From positions 7,812,001 through 7,876,000 of the forward strand of contig OX637334.1 of the NCBI GenBank assembly GCA_951799405.1: 64,000 nucleotides of DNA, written 5' to 3'. Positions 52,168 through 63,432 of this stretch are shown piece by piece. The position numbers and the translations under genes were made by a program. This DNA is from Agapetus fuscipes (Eukaryota > Arthropoda > Insecta > Trichoptera > Glossosomatidae). Position 1 is the first letter of the stretch. Every line of letters starts with the position of its first letter. The notes under the pieces are model-generated. The model saw only the letters and a list, made by a program, of their open reading frames with translations. It made no database searches and had not been told where the DNA came from.

Positions 52168-52777
52168 CAACGCAACTAAGCTACACAAAATGTTAAGTAT
52201 TCTTCAAACAGGAAGCGTTTTTAGCGTAGTACGCCAAGGCGCTGTAACGCACCGGTCTAACGTTGCGCTGTGTTGTACTGAAGCGCTATTCTCTTAAATT
52301 CCTTACTCTTTGGATATCCATACAAGTCGGAGATTGCTAGCGCTTGCGAAAGAACTCCATAGATAAAAAAAATCACAGTACCTACACCATATTTTTGGAC
52401 ACGAATCGCCAGCTCCTTCGCCTTAAGGTCGTAAGGAATTTAGCAGTATAACACTTTTGAACACGCCACAGATCTATGGAACTCGCCCAAACAGAGCAAA
52501 AACGCTACGAGTATGCGACGCTCTATCACCGTTTTGTTTCTTAAATCTTACCCCGAGTATAAAACATGTAAAGTCCCTTCGATGGCGTTATTATAAAAAT
52601 GTATGGAATATACAACAGTAGATTATCTACAGCAGAGTGAATGATTTAGTTTTCATAGATTTTTCTACTTACGCGATCGAGGAGAGTTTACATACTTAAA
52701 TGATTTATACTATGGATATTAAACCCTTCGGAGATAACGCGGCAAGAAGTTGCACTATATCTGCAGCTTAGTTGCGT
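52168..52777. repeat. SINE1 3' ends in inverted pair
   Basis: CAACGCAACTAAGCTACACA (52169, minus) and GCAGCTTAGTTGCGTA (52763, plus; preceded by CCCTTCGGAGATAACGCGGC) frame about 560 bp. The inside holds a foldback element at 52556-52695 (AAGTCCCTTCGATGGCGTTA and TACGCGATCGAGGAGAGTTT). Confidence 0.6.
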
Positions 52778-53089
52778 ATGTTATGGACATCCGTACCTAT
52801 CCGTAACTGAAACCATCGGATATTTGAAATAAAAAAATATCCGTATCCGTATCCGAAACTGAATATTGTTCCGTATCTATATCTTCATAACATTTCTAGT
52901 TTATTCTTAGCGTAGGCACCGTTGTTATCACAAAATCAAAAATATAATTCGACAATCGCTTGTTTCGTCTAATTAATCCAATTTCCTCTTTGAGCGTCAT
53001 CGATAATTCATGGCTGAAGAATATTCATCAAAATGTAAATTTAATGATTTGAATCTGCCCGAATTTCCACGTAATCCATGCGCATAATT

Positions 53090-53243
53090 GAGTCTAATAA
53101 AATCAGAAGCGGCAATCTAGGATTGTTTCAAAATCTTATATAAATATATGGAAACACAGGGAATTTCATTCTCTACACTTGTATGTATTTATCTTGTTTT
53201 AAAAAGAAACCTGCATTGCCGCTTTTGATTCCATGAGACTCAA
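53090..53243. mobile_element. MITE F, copy 2
   Basis: TGAGTCTAATAAAATCAGAA (53092) and GATTCCATGAGACTCA (53225-53242) are the inverted ends, with GCGGCAATCTAGG and CCTGCATTGCCGC inside. Matches 13511-13673 at the termini. Confidence 0.7.
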
Positions 53244-53456
53244 TTGATCATCCGCCATTTTGGATATCAATAGCAAAATATCCAATGGAAACACGTACAT
53301 TTTTTTTTTAATAAATAAATTGTGTGAGGGTCAATTGAACATTAAACAATGATTGGACATTGTAATTACGCACTTTAGACATTTTGTATGAAAGTAGTAG
53401 TAAGTAGTAACAAACTAACTCTACGAACCGTGATTGTGGAGACAGTCAAATTTTTT

Positions 53457-53495
53457 AACGTTTCCTCAGAGTGTAAATCACCCATACGTCATCAG
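53457..53495 (-). ncRNA. Hammerhead-like motif with consensus CTGATGA
   Basis: Minus strand: CTGATGA (53495-53489), a helix including GGGTG/CACTC, then GAAAC (53464-53460) and GTT. The core heptamer is fully consensus here but stem II is irregular and the triplet is GTT. Confidence 0.4.
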
Positions 53496-53670
53496 GAGTC
53501 GTGTCTCTTCTACTCAAATGAAGCCCGAATCAATTCGTAAAAACAAAATTAAAGACCACACACACAAGAATAATGAAGCCTTGATTTAAGCAATAAGTTA
53601 AGTTTCACCATTTTAAAGAATGAAAAAAACGGATTTTACTGACCGTGCAAAAGAGAAGAACGATTTTCTC

Positions 53671-53704
53671 TACGTTTCATCGGAGTCATATCCGACGTCT
53701 TCAG
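53671..53704 (-). ncRNA. Hammerhead-like motif
   Basis: Minus strand: CTGAAGA (53704-53698), extra C, stem GTCGG/CCGAT, GAAAC (53678-53674), GTA. Core and stem II are well formed; same family as 35349-35382. About 200 bp from the preceding motif, same strand, so the two may bound a degenerate element. Confidence 0.45.
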
Positions 53705-54162
53705 GAGACGTGTGTCCTCTACAAAGAGGAACCACGAACTGGCCAACCGTAATCATAATTTAAGTTTCACCAATCTGATCCAGCTACACTTTTCTCGGTC
53801 TTCCCTTTCCTATTTTTCCTTTCGCATTTCCTCTGTATAATACACATATCGGTTAAATAGGTCGTCACCAAATAATATAAATTATCTCCGAACCAATTTC
53901 CCATATAGTTTAAGTTTTCCTAAACTTTGTTCAGTTTTAATCAACAGAAGTGGACGGCGACTTTTGAGGTCACAAAAACATGTACGAATCCTTTCACTCG
54001 TAATTTGGGTGACTCGCCTTTGATACATTAGGAGCTAGCATGATACACGAGAGCTTCCATAATCGTCGTTCGTCATCCAAAGCATTGCTTACCACGTAAA
54101 AAATAGAGTCGATCTTTCATTCAATTCAATCAATGAAAACTGATCAACAAAATGACGAATCT

Positions 54163-54300
54163 ATCATCTAAGTTGCAAATAAATATATTTAATGTACGTA
54201 TTCCTACAAGCAGGTATGTGTAAATTCGCGCTTAAACATGCTGCATGTGTATATACAAATTAAGCCAAACCTTGCATGAACATACGTTGCAGCTCTGATT
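54163..54300 (-). repeat. RTE LINE 3' tail
   Basis: CATCTAAGTTGCAAATAAAT to TTGCATGAACATACGTTGCA. Confidence 0.65.
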
Positions 54301-54324
54301 TGATTTTTTTTCGTATATTCCTTC

Positions 54325-54420
54325 CCAGTCTATAATCCAAGTTGCAAAAATATACAAGTAGTTCTCAATGATTCATATTTATGCCCACTAGCAGACACTG
54401 TAAGTTTATGAATATTATTT
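54325..54420 (-). repeat. RTE LINE 3' tail fragment
   Basis: TCTATAATCCAAGTTGCAAA to CACTAGCAGACACTGTAAGT; same strand and 25 bp from the previous tail. Confidence 0.55.
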
Positions 54421-54484
54421 AACTGTTTAAAAACGAACAATAGGTAAAACAAAATCTAGGAAATACAAAAAATTACTAGTGTAT

Positions 54485-54617
54485 AATTATTCAAAAATTC
54501 AAATGGATAAAAGAGAGTTTTAATTCACTTATTTATTTATTAATTTTTTTGTGCTCGAACATTTTTATTTTATTTTATTTAAAACTCTGTTTTATCCATT
54601 TGAATTTTTAAATAATT
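54485..54617. mobile_element. Foldback element, 37-bp arms
   Basis: Arms 54485-54521 and 54581-54617 are inverted with two mismatches; contains AAATTCAAATGGATAAAA and its mirror. Spacer of 59 bp with no ORF. No clear target duplication. Confidence 0.7.
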
Positions 54618-54949
54618 AAAAATGGACTTTCACTGTGTAAACAGATAAACACAAAAAAAATACTAATGTATGTTTAAATGTATGAAAAATTATATTTAAA
54701 ATCACAATAAACACACAATCAGTGTTATTTGCGTTTACTTGAGATATTATTTTAAGTACACCACAGAATTTTTTTTACCAATTTATTTTCATTTCAGAAT
54801 GTAAGATTTAAAGACGAATACTGAATCAAACTTATATAGAGGTACAAAACAGTTTTCTTTGAGTTTGGCATTCACTATTTTATTTATGTAAGTTTGTATA
54901 TACATCGATATATACCGTATATTATATTACTTCAAGTATGAAACCTTAC

Positions 54950-55050
54950 GTTGAAACTCAACCATATAATTTACAAAAAATGTATGGAATCTGCAACGCG
55001 CAATAGAGACGCAGTTTTAGTTTCCATGTGTTTTTGTTTTTAACTGACGT
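54950..55050. repeat. Foldback element (AACTCAACCRTAGC family), half
   Basis: ACGTTGAAACTCAACCATAT and centre GCAACGCGCAATAGAGACGC; the right arm is eroded. Confidence 0.5.
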
Positions 55051-55261
55051 TTATTCTTCGGGTATATAGCACCCTTTCATCAGCCTAATGATGTCAATAT
55101 GGCACTTAAGTGCTAGTTAATTGTGCGTAGAATTTCAATACAAATCAATAAATTCATTAGGGACTATTTTCCTGTGCTTTCATAAATAAAGCGGTTTTTT
55201 TTCGTGATTTTATTAGATTGATTTTAACATTAGAAAAGAAAGACAGTAGAATAGCATAGAG

Positions 55262-55520
55262 TGTACAGATCAATGACCGGTATGTTGGCTAATAGCATTA
55301 ACACTACGAACTCGTAAACGGAAGGTCGGGAGATTAAATCCTGACAGAGCCCACAAAAACCATCATTATTGAATTCTCAAAATTTCCACTACGCTTTATT
55401 GAAAAATTAATCTTCCTCTACCAAAAGATCGGTCACAAGGGTTCATCCAGCTTTACAGCAGCTGGGTCTTGCTTATAAAATATAGCGCAGAACAAGCATG
55501 CAGCGCTCACAAAAAGAATT
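55262..55520 (+). repeat. SINE2, diverged
   Basis: Head remnant TAACACTACGAACTCGTAAA, body AAAGATCGGTCACAAGGGTT and CAGCAGCTGGGTCTTGCTTA, end GCAGCGCTCACAAAAAGAAT. No 5S-like segment precedes it. Confidence 0.75.
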
Positions 55521-55599
55521 CTTGTTCTTCCAATTTTATCAATGATTTTCAATTGGGGCTATGTCCATTTTTTTTTATTCGACATTTCGATGTTTAGTT

Positions 55600-55760
55600 G
55601 GAGGAAATTGGCAATAAGTCACCACGTTTGCCAGATGAGTTGGTGACTACCTGTTAGTCCGTGGTGACTATTTTATTTCACCCCTACCACCCAGGCAAGC
55701 CTGCTGAGCATTTCCTTATCCACCACCTTGGGGGCACGCTGTCCAGGGGGGGCAGGTTCT
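55600..55760 (+). repeat. Dispersed repeat G, copy 2
   Basis: AATAAGTCACCACGTTTGCC, AGTTGGTGACTACCTGTTAG and CACCCAGGCAAGCCTGCTGA match 29011-29110. Confidence 0.6.
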
Positions 55761-55930
55761 TCTAACAGACAAACTGCAATTGGAGCAACTTATTTATTTA
55801 GTAGCTGACCTGACAGACGTTGTCTTGTCTAAATTACAATTAATTCAATAGTGACCGATTTGTGAAACAATTTCTTATATTATACGATTTTTCGGCATTT
55901 CGGCTTTGTTTGAATGCCCATTTTAACAGA

Positions 55931-56191
55931 TTTAAATAAAATTTCAGTGTTAAAGTTCACAGTGAGTTTTATTTATTAAACACGACCGGTTTCAGGACCG
56001 CTGAGCATCCCATCTTCAGGTGCAAAATATAATTTGAACCTGAATTTATATTGTTAAGTTATATTAAGTTATATTGTACCTACCTGAAGTTATATTTTGC
56101 ACCTGAAGATGGAATGTTCTGCGGTCCCGACACCGGTCGTGTTTAATAAATAAAACTCACTGTGAACTTTAACAAATAAATTTTATTTAAA
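55931..56191. mobile_element. Long hairpin: inverted Penelope-like ends with hammerhead-like cores
   Basis: Arms of 102 bp (55931-56032 and 56090-56191), 94 of 102 positions matching by my count, spacer 57 bp. Each arm holds CTGAAGATGG-GATG-like sequence, then (left arm, minus strand) TGAAACCGGTCGTGTTTAAT, followed by an AATAAATAAAACTCACTGTG end. The left core is CTGAAGA...GAAAC-CG-GTC; in the right arm GAAAC has become GACAC. Confidence 0.75.
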
Positions 56192-56590
56192 CAATTTCTT
56201 CCCTACATTTTTTTATGAATTAAATTGTTGCTTTATTTCTTTGTTAACCGATCGATATCAAACTTCAATTATAATTAATTAATTAATTAACCTCTTATAA
56301 AAACTACTTTGTTTCTGAAAAATTGATCAATATATGAAATGTGAAGTATTTCATTATATATGTCGCCGATCAAGGTTTCATACCAAATTCCCATTAAAAA
56401 AAAATTCAGCTTTTTCCAATTTTAAAATCCGCAATCATAATTTACCAACATTTTGGTTTCAATTTACCTTTTCTAGATTACAAACATAATTTTATGATAA
56501 AGGTAGGCATTTTTTTTTAACTTTTCCCAAGTGATGCGGTTACCAACGAATATCATTTCATTTTCACTGAAAATATTTACTCTGTCTCAG

Positions 56591-56727
56591 GTATAATGCA
56601 ACAAGACAACTCGGAGCAGGTGATTCTGGACCCGAAACTGATCGCCAAGCACTACCTGAGGACCTGGTTCTTCCTGGACCTCATCTCCAGTATTCCCCTT
56701 GACTATATATTCTTGATCTTCAACCAG
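56591..56727 (+). CDS. Ih: I(h)/HCN channel exon, S2-S3 linker and S3
   Basis: 137-bp internal exon between CTCAG and GTAAAC. It begins with two bases completing the glycine codon, then reads [40 protein letters not shown] and LIFNQ, ending between codons. This covers the S2-S3 loop and S3; the conserved acidic residue of S3 (D of FFLDL) is present. Strongly like insect I(h). The ORF starting at 56750 downstream is intronic. Confidence 0.95.
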
Positions 56728-57241
56728 GTAAACGTACGTTTCATTTGTTTTGTTTTCATTTGTTTTGCCTGATCACTGTTCTTTTTGTTTTTTTTTTCAT
56801 TATTTATGTGTTTTGTTCCAGTTATGTTTTTGTTGTGTTGTCTCTTCATCGATGGTTTTCCCCTTGTATCGAGCCTCGTTTCATTTAATCCATTTTTTCC
56901 TGTTTATTTTTTTCATTTCAAAGAAACAAAAAAAAAGTTGTCGTCAGACGCCCGGACAGGTTTGAGTGAAATTGGATTTTTCTCTATAAATTTCGCTTAA
57001 CGCACTTACTACTCTCTTCTGTCACTCTTTTTTTTCGCTTTCAAAGTCTGCATTCCATATTTTTTTGTCAAAAAAAAAACTACATGTCACCATATTCTTG
57101 TCAAAAACTTGCATGGCATATTCCAAATTTTACAACTTCATCTGTCTATTTTAAATTGGAAAAATAATGTCGATTCATTCCATTTGGAATTTCATTACAC
57201 ATTTTGTCCTTCATACAATCATCGCTTTAATTGTGTTGTTA

Positions 57242-57985
57242 AGGCTAAACTCACCTATGGCATTGCCATCTCTTGAGAAATAAAGAAAGCTGAATTTCCA
57301 TACAAAAAACAAACGTCATTGTACGTTAAAATGATTTCTTACCTTCGATCAAAAAAAAAAAAAAAAAGATGCCGTACGCCTGTTTTCCTCCATAGCAACA
57401 AATACCATGAAAAAAAAATAGTAAACAAAGAAAAAATGAGGCATAAGATAATAAACCTCATACGTCAAAAAGAGACATAAAAATCGCAGTTGCTTGGAAA
57501 TTGATTACGACAAGACCTCGTTCGTTTGAAGCGTGCGCCCTAAAGGCAAACAAATATTTTGTTATTGGTTGCTAATTACGGCAAAATTAGACACCAGTTA
57601 CAAAAAAGAACCATTATTGAAAGAAATGTTTCTTGTATTTAATGCTTAATCCATTTGCAAGTTGGAAGGATGTATTAACATTTGAGATTAAGACTTCTGG
57701 CAAGTCATTGTAAGTTCGTCATTACACATGCTGTATCCGTACCTACTTACGAGTACAACAACAAAAAAGCATAACATTTTGATTACGCTCTGCAATTCTT
57801 ACCGCGTTTTTCTGAATTAAAAATAGCATCATTATTTATTTTGAAATGCAGAAAAACAGTGATGCTAAATTCAATCATTTTTGAAAAGGAGTGTAGGTAA
57901 TATTTGAATTTTGTATGTGAACTTAACTTTTTTTACCACTCAAGAGATGGCAGTGCCATACCGACACTAATGATTGGCATCGCCT
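57242..57985. repeat. Degenerate inverted-repeat element (GCCATCTMTTGAG)
   Basis: TATGGCATTGCCATCTCTTG (57253) is mirrored by CAAGAGATGGCAGTGCCATA (57943). Inner AAACGTCATTGTACGTTA also has a mirror near 58000. About 740 bp, no ORF. A decayed RTE tail lies inside on the minus strand (about 57650-57840). Confidence 0.5.
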
Positions 57986-58880
57986 TAAATGGACAAAACG
58001 TCAGTGTACATTAGCTTTTGTGATCAATGTTAATTTTTATTTTGCTTTCAACGTTAAAACCAAAAATAACTATAAAATTCAATATAACAAAAAAAATGTG
58101 GAATTTATTCTTATACGTAGAAATATTCGCAAATTTACTTTAGTCAGATTTCTCACTTCACTATTAGACCATCTACGTAGTTATTTTCCAAAAAATATTT
58201 CAAAATTTTCATATCTCTCACTTTTATTCTCTATTTTATTGCACCTTTAATAATCTAGAAAGTAAAACAAAATTGTATCTGCTTGATTATTCAGACTTTC
58301 CACCACTTTTAATTTTATCTTCTACTTTTTTTAATTTTTCAATTCAACTTTTTCCCTATTTTTTCCAATTCTTTCTACATTTTATTCATTCTTCTTCTTC
58401 TAAAATAATTACTTTGTATTTTTCTCTTTAGAAATAAGTTTACATAGTCCTTACTTGATAACCTAATACCTACCAAAAACTAACATTTGTTTAACGGGGA
58501 AATCCCGATGTTTTTGAAAACTAATTTAAAAATTCATATAAATATTTTGATACTTACTTAAATGAAAATTTGTCTTGCAAAATACTTTTGAAAGTATAAC
58601 ATTTTTGATGAACAAAAACCACACAATACAAGCAATAAAACATTTGTAGGAGTAAATTTTAAATTTTGATAAAATCTTCACTTAGATATTCACTGTGTCC
58701 TGCAGAATCATTTTTACAACTTAGATGATCCTTTGCTAATTTCCATTGTTGCAATTAGACTATCAAAGGTTTTTTTAATCCATGGATTGTCTGCCGACTA
58801 AAAATGACTGTGTATGACATTGTTAAATTAATTTTAGTGGCTGATTCATATTTTTAAGGCCCACACTATTTTTGTAAACG

Positions 58881-59118
58881 AACTGCCATCTATTGAGAAA
58901 GTTAAAAAACGCTAAATTTACATAGATGAAAAAAGATATACGAGTAGATATATTATTATTTTGATCCGTTAAAACAGATACCATAATTTGTTTTCGTTAT
59001 TAAAATAACCCCATATTTCTTTTTACTATGATGTTTATAGTAAATTGATCTAGAAATATTAGAGAAAAGTAAAAAAAAAAAAAAACAACGCTTTCGTTAT
59101 CTTTCAATAGATGGCAAT
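58881..59118. mobile_element. Foldback element (GCCATCTMTTGAG), 238 bp
   Basis: GAACTGCCATCTATTGAGAA at the left is mirrored by CTTTCAATAGATGGCAATGT at the right, with AAAACGCT and AACGCTTT inside. One more end is at 49182. Confidence 0.6.
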
Positions 59119-59550
59119 GTCACTTACATACATAATATACATTTTGATTAAACGAGACATACAAAATTTTCAAGCTATTACGTTCACAAAGAACACACAA
59201 ACATATTTGATTGGCTTTGATACTGTTTAAACAAAATTTAAATTCTTGTTTTAATGTTTATATTAAATACAAGCTTTTTGAATGTTCACCGATTCATTTG
59301 ATCAGCTACATATTCAATATTTGTAGGCACATTGAGTACTCAAATGTTTTGTAAATATGGCGTGATTGTTTTTTTGTTCTTTATAATTTCTGTGGCAAAG
59401 TCGTATTATTTTAATCACTTGTTTAGAAAATTATCCGCTTACTTTTCGTTTATGAAACGTTTGAGTTTAAAGAGTGGGGACTTAAAAAAAAACAAGCCAT
59501 TAAAAAGTCGAAAAAAATAGAGTATGCTCTTCAAAATAACAAAATGCATT

Positions 59551-59665
59551 CACGAGATGGTTAATTTTCTCGAGCGCTTTCGGCGTGTTATCTCACCATT
59601 AGGTTGTTCTCTTAATAATGGTGAGATAACTCGCCAAAAGCGCTCAAGAAATAAACCAACTCGTG
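59551..59665. mobile_element. Hairpin element with 50-bp arms
   Basis: Left arm 59551-59601 and right arm 59616-59665 (TAATGGTGAGATAACTCGCC, AAAAGCGCTCAAGAAATAAA, CCAACTCGTG) with a 14-nt loop and only a few mismatches. The arm sequence also occurs singly at 18250-18312 with CCGAAAGCG. Confidence 0.75.
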
Positions 59666-59887
59666 ATGACAATGGCTAGAATGGGGGAATTTTCAATAAA
59701 ATCACTAACAAAAATATATATTTTTAAAAAAATACATGAAAATATTGATTTCGAACGAAATTTAATTAATAAAAATTGAGGGTGTGTTCTCTATGACCTG
59801 ATATATCTATGGCAGTGGTCGGGAAACTTTTTTAACCATTACCCCAAAATATTTTTGCGTAAGTCGATATTACCCAAAAAAAAAAAT

Positions 59888-60208
59888 GCAACTAAGCTAC
59901 ACATATAGTGTAACTTCTTGCCGCGTTATCCCCGAAGGGGTCGCATGTGGCGAGTTGAACCTTTTTATTTTTAGAGGTAAGGGGGTCGGCCTTACGCCAA
60001 CCACTTCAGTTGAAGTGGGGGTTTTCCCAGCTCCCGAGAGGGCTGGTACTCATGTCTTGTGAAAGCTGAGTAAACCTTGCCGGTATTTTATTTCGGGGTT
60101 TGAAATAAACACCGAAACGAGAAATCATTTCTGACACCCTCGGTGGGATTCGAACCCGAGTTCACGGCATGGAATGCAAGCACTCTACCAACTGAGCTAT
60201 CGACCGGA
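59888..60208 (-). repeat. SINE1, full length, minus strand
   Basis: 321 bp, reverse complement of the 24655 copy throughout, including GGATTCGAACCC (B box) and CCAACTGAGCTATCGACCGG (A box end). Few differences from the 24655 copy, so SINE1 was active fairly recently. It is not a tRNA gene despite the tRNA-like head. Confidence 0.9.
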
Positions 60209-60565
60209 CTACAATTTCCCTTCCCCCCATTTTGAAAAAAAGACAATCAATGTATATTTAAATAAACATTATTTATTTAATTAATTTACTCGTATAATAA
60301 AAAAAGATACAAGAAAATAGTAAGTAAGTATATAATAGACAAACAAGATAAAATGATTAACCCCAAAAAATCTATTTTACCCCATTTGGGGTAATTTACC
60401 CCGGTTCCCCGACCGCTGATCTATGGTATTCTCAATGAGTCGACTTTCAACTATCGAACGCAGTCCCCGCTCTTTTTTTAAATTTGCGTATTTTTCTTTC
60501 TTTTAACAGCAACTTGTAACTGCCATTTATCCAGCTAATATACCTTGTACGCGGCGTGTTGACAG

Positions 60566-60703
60566 GACTTCAGCGACAACTTCCAACTGCTACACGCCGG
60601 AAGGGCCCTGAGAATCCTCCGACTTGCGAAACTGCTGTCCTTGGTTCGACTCCTGCGATTGTCCCGTCTTGTCCGCTACGTGTCACAATGGGAGGAAGTC
60701 TAT
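60566..60703 (+). CDS. Ih: I(h)/HCN channel exon, S4 voltage sensor
   Basis: 138-bp, phase-0 exon of 46 codons between GACAG and [52 protein letters not shown]. Basic residues every third position (R-x-x-R-x-x-R-x-x-K, then R-x-x-R-x-x-R-x-x-R) form the S4 sensor, and [10 protein letters not shown] starts the S4-S5 linker that couples it to the gate. In insect I(h), FLNMASVF-type S5 sequence follows; that exon is beyond the window. The longer ORF from 60556 to 60930 is partly intron read-through. Confidence 0.95.
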
Positions 60704-61503
60704 GTAAGCAAAAAATAAACATTCTCACTTTCCTCAGCGTTGTACTTTTTGTATTCTATCATCCACCCGTTTTTTGGTACACCTTCCTCAAAAAACCCTG
60801 TAAAATAAACAAGCTTTTCGATGCGGCTGATACAAAGACAATATTCACTTTTGCAATACTCGAAAAGCAACTTGATTTTTTTCGCTTTCATTTGAAAATC
60901 AGCTTAATTTTTTTGACTGTGCAACATTGAGCACGTCCTTTGAAGGACGCATGGAAGTGAATTTTTAATGTATCAATTTTAATTTATTTATTATAAAAGG
61001 CAATATAAAAAATGCACAGACACAAACATATTATAATATTCATTATATTTAATTAATATTCAGCACGTTTGTGGATATTCAATTAAAATAAAATACAATA
61101 TTTAATGTTTATTAAGTACATTAAAAAGCATATATATTTAAAAATATTATCCCCCAGGAGCCCTTTTTCAAAATTTTGATTTTATTTATTTTTCAAAAAT
61201 GTTTTTTAATCTTGTTTTTGTTTTAGCTTCGAACTTCGCTACACAATGATGGCATGTTAATACTAAAAAAAAAACAACATATTATTTTCAATTTCACTTT
61301 TTCTATTTGAAGGAATCATTTGTTCTAATAATTGCTCGACAAATTTTACTAACTTGAATGGAAATGTTTACCTTAAAGGTTGCACCTATTTAAAATTTCT
61401 CCATACCATTGGCACGCTTTTTTCAATCTCATATTTTTAAATAAAAATTTAAAAAAACAAATTTTGAAAAGATTTTTGTGAAACACTGTGGAAATTCATT
61501 TTA

Positions 61504-61778
61504 AAAAATTGATTATTTTTCAATAAAAAATTAAAAAATAAAAGAAATTAAAAACTTTGTTTTATTCCACTTTTATTGTTTTTGAGTATGTTACAAACGT
61601 TTTCGGAATACCTTCCATCATCGACCCGTAATTGTTGTTAATTGTAATTGTTGTTACCCGATGATGGAAGGTATTCCGAAAACGTTTGTAACATACTCAA
61701 AAACAATAAAAGTGGAATAAAACAAAGTTTTTAATTTCTTTTATTTTTTTATTTTTTATTGAAAAATAATCAATTTTT
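61504..61778. mobile_element. Long hairpin with 120-bp arms
   Basis: Arms 61504-61623 and 61659-61778 are nearly perfect inverted copies with a 35-nt spacer. The right arm starts CGATGATGGAAGGTATTCCG then AAAACGTTTGTAACATACTC; with the preceding C this gives CCGATGA, stem GGAA/TTCC, GAAAACGTT, again like a hammerhead core. No ORF. Confidence 0.75.
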
Positions 61779-62589
61779 AAAAAAAACATTTATTTCACAA
61801 CAACAAGAATCTAAGTAAGTAACTTAATTAAAAAGAAAGCTCATTAACGTGCCACGTTTTTTCTTTTTTTTCCATCACTATCTTTCTGTTTCCTCTTTTC
61901 CTATCTTTTTATTTACTGCGGATGAGATAAATGGTACATTTTCTTGTTTTTATTTTCCCCGTATAGCTTTACAACATAGATTTCATTCTTTCCTATCCTA
62001 AGATAAGAAAGCCTCATTTCAACCGAGCATTTTTTCAGTAATTTCTTTTAATTTAAAACCTCTTATGAAATTTTCTAAATATATTCACAAAGTAATTTGT
62101 TTTTTTTTATTTGGAGAAATATGGAATTTAATAATATTTGTAGTTGAAATCAAATATGTAATATAATAATTTATTGACTTCCAATTTTTTTTAATCCTTT
62201 AAGCATAGGATAGAGGCAAATACATTTCAATATAAACATAAATTTGAAATAAGAATTTTATTAAAATGCTTTCCGTGACTTAAATTGGGGCGCCAATTTA
62301 ATTTTTTAATCTAAACACTAAGAAAAAGTGCATTTTCACTGTATTTTTTGTTGCCTACTTTATGGGTAAATGTGCCTGTATGGGATCCACCCCCTATTTT
62401 CAATTTCATTATTATTACAGTCAACTAAACATGCATTTACACATCAGTGGATAAAAAGGAATGAAATCTATTGTTTATGTTCGTATTTGCGTTGCCTGAA
62501 TTATAAAAAAAAATCAAAAAGCCTGTATTTTTAATTATTTATTTTGTTTATAACAATAATAAATTCTAAAAATACTGAAGGAGTGGTTA
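61779..62589. other. Gene-free intron stretch
   Basis: AT-rich, no matched repeat. Confidence 0.45.
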
Positions 62590-62806
62590 CTCTATAATCG
62601 AACTTGCAAAGTCTCATATTTAATGCAAGTTCGAGCTTATCATGCTGCATGTGTAGGTATATACAAAATAAACCAAACTTCACATGAACATAAACTTTGC
62701 AACTCCTGCCGCCTTTCACTGAAACCGAAGGGGCATCGGCAAAAATCAACCAAGTTTTTACAGCATGGGGAGTCAGCATCATACCAACCTATAAGTCAAG
62801 GAACTG
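62590..62806 (-). repeat. RTE LINE 3' tail
   Basis: ATAATCGAACTTGCAAAGTC to CATACCAACCTATAAGTCAA; internal deletion before TTCGAGCTTATCATGCTGCA. Confidence 0.75.
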
Positions 62807-63430
62807 GAAATAAAAAAATAAAAAACTGGTAGTCAATTTAATATACATTAAAAACAAGTACTTTTTAAGGCAACGCAAATTCTACATGTTTCAAATTCAC
62901 GTTGAGATAAATGTTGCATTGAGTGGGCGTTGGCTGACCAAAAAAGCTTTTAAAAAGGCGTTAAATCAAACTGAGCTTCGAGCCCAACACACTTTGCATG
63001 TATCTGCAATCACCATTCATCTCCCGCCCTTCATACTTCACACAAGCTTTCCTTTAAAAGTCCTGACTTTTACTTTTTCTTTTACCTTTCAGACAGTTTT
63101 CATGTTACTTAAAAATCTGTTGACCAAAAAAATATATTTTTGAATTAAATTTTCTATCAATTTATCAGCACACAATCAGACCATGGTAAAATTAAAATTC
63201 AATGATTTTTTTAATATTTTTTATTATTATAGTTTATAGCCTTAAGCCCCCAATATCTCTTAAATCTCGGCTGATTTAATATTCGAAGACATAAGAAGTT
63301 ATTTTATGTTTCCATCAATATGGAAGCGCACCATTTGAACCATTAAATTTTCCTGAAAGCCAATTTTACAGCTTTGCTAAGTTGATCTGAATACTTCTCG
63401 GATTTAATGTTGGAAATATGTACCTACATC
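62807..63430. other. Gene-free intron stretch
   Basis: No exon or matched repeat recognised; the ORF at 62886-63143 has no family signature. Confidence 0.4.
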
Positions 63431-63432
63431 TA

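Larger units (their letters stand above)
52157..56590 (+). other. HCN intron
   Basis: 4434-bp intron, GTAAGC to CTCAG, filled with repeats that are listed separately. Splice phases on either side agree (G plus GT makes a glycine codon). Confidence 0.85.
56728..60565 (+). other. HCN intron
   Basis: 3838-bp phase-0 intron, GTAAAC to GACAG. No alternative S4 exon was recognised. It holds two GCCATCTMTTGAG foldbacks, a hairpin and a SINE1 copy. Confidence 0.85.

Noticed and set aside
60556..60930. 124-codon ORF as a separate gene
   Set aside because: It is out of frame with the S4 exon or reads into the intron; the real coding part is 60566-60703 between splice sites.
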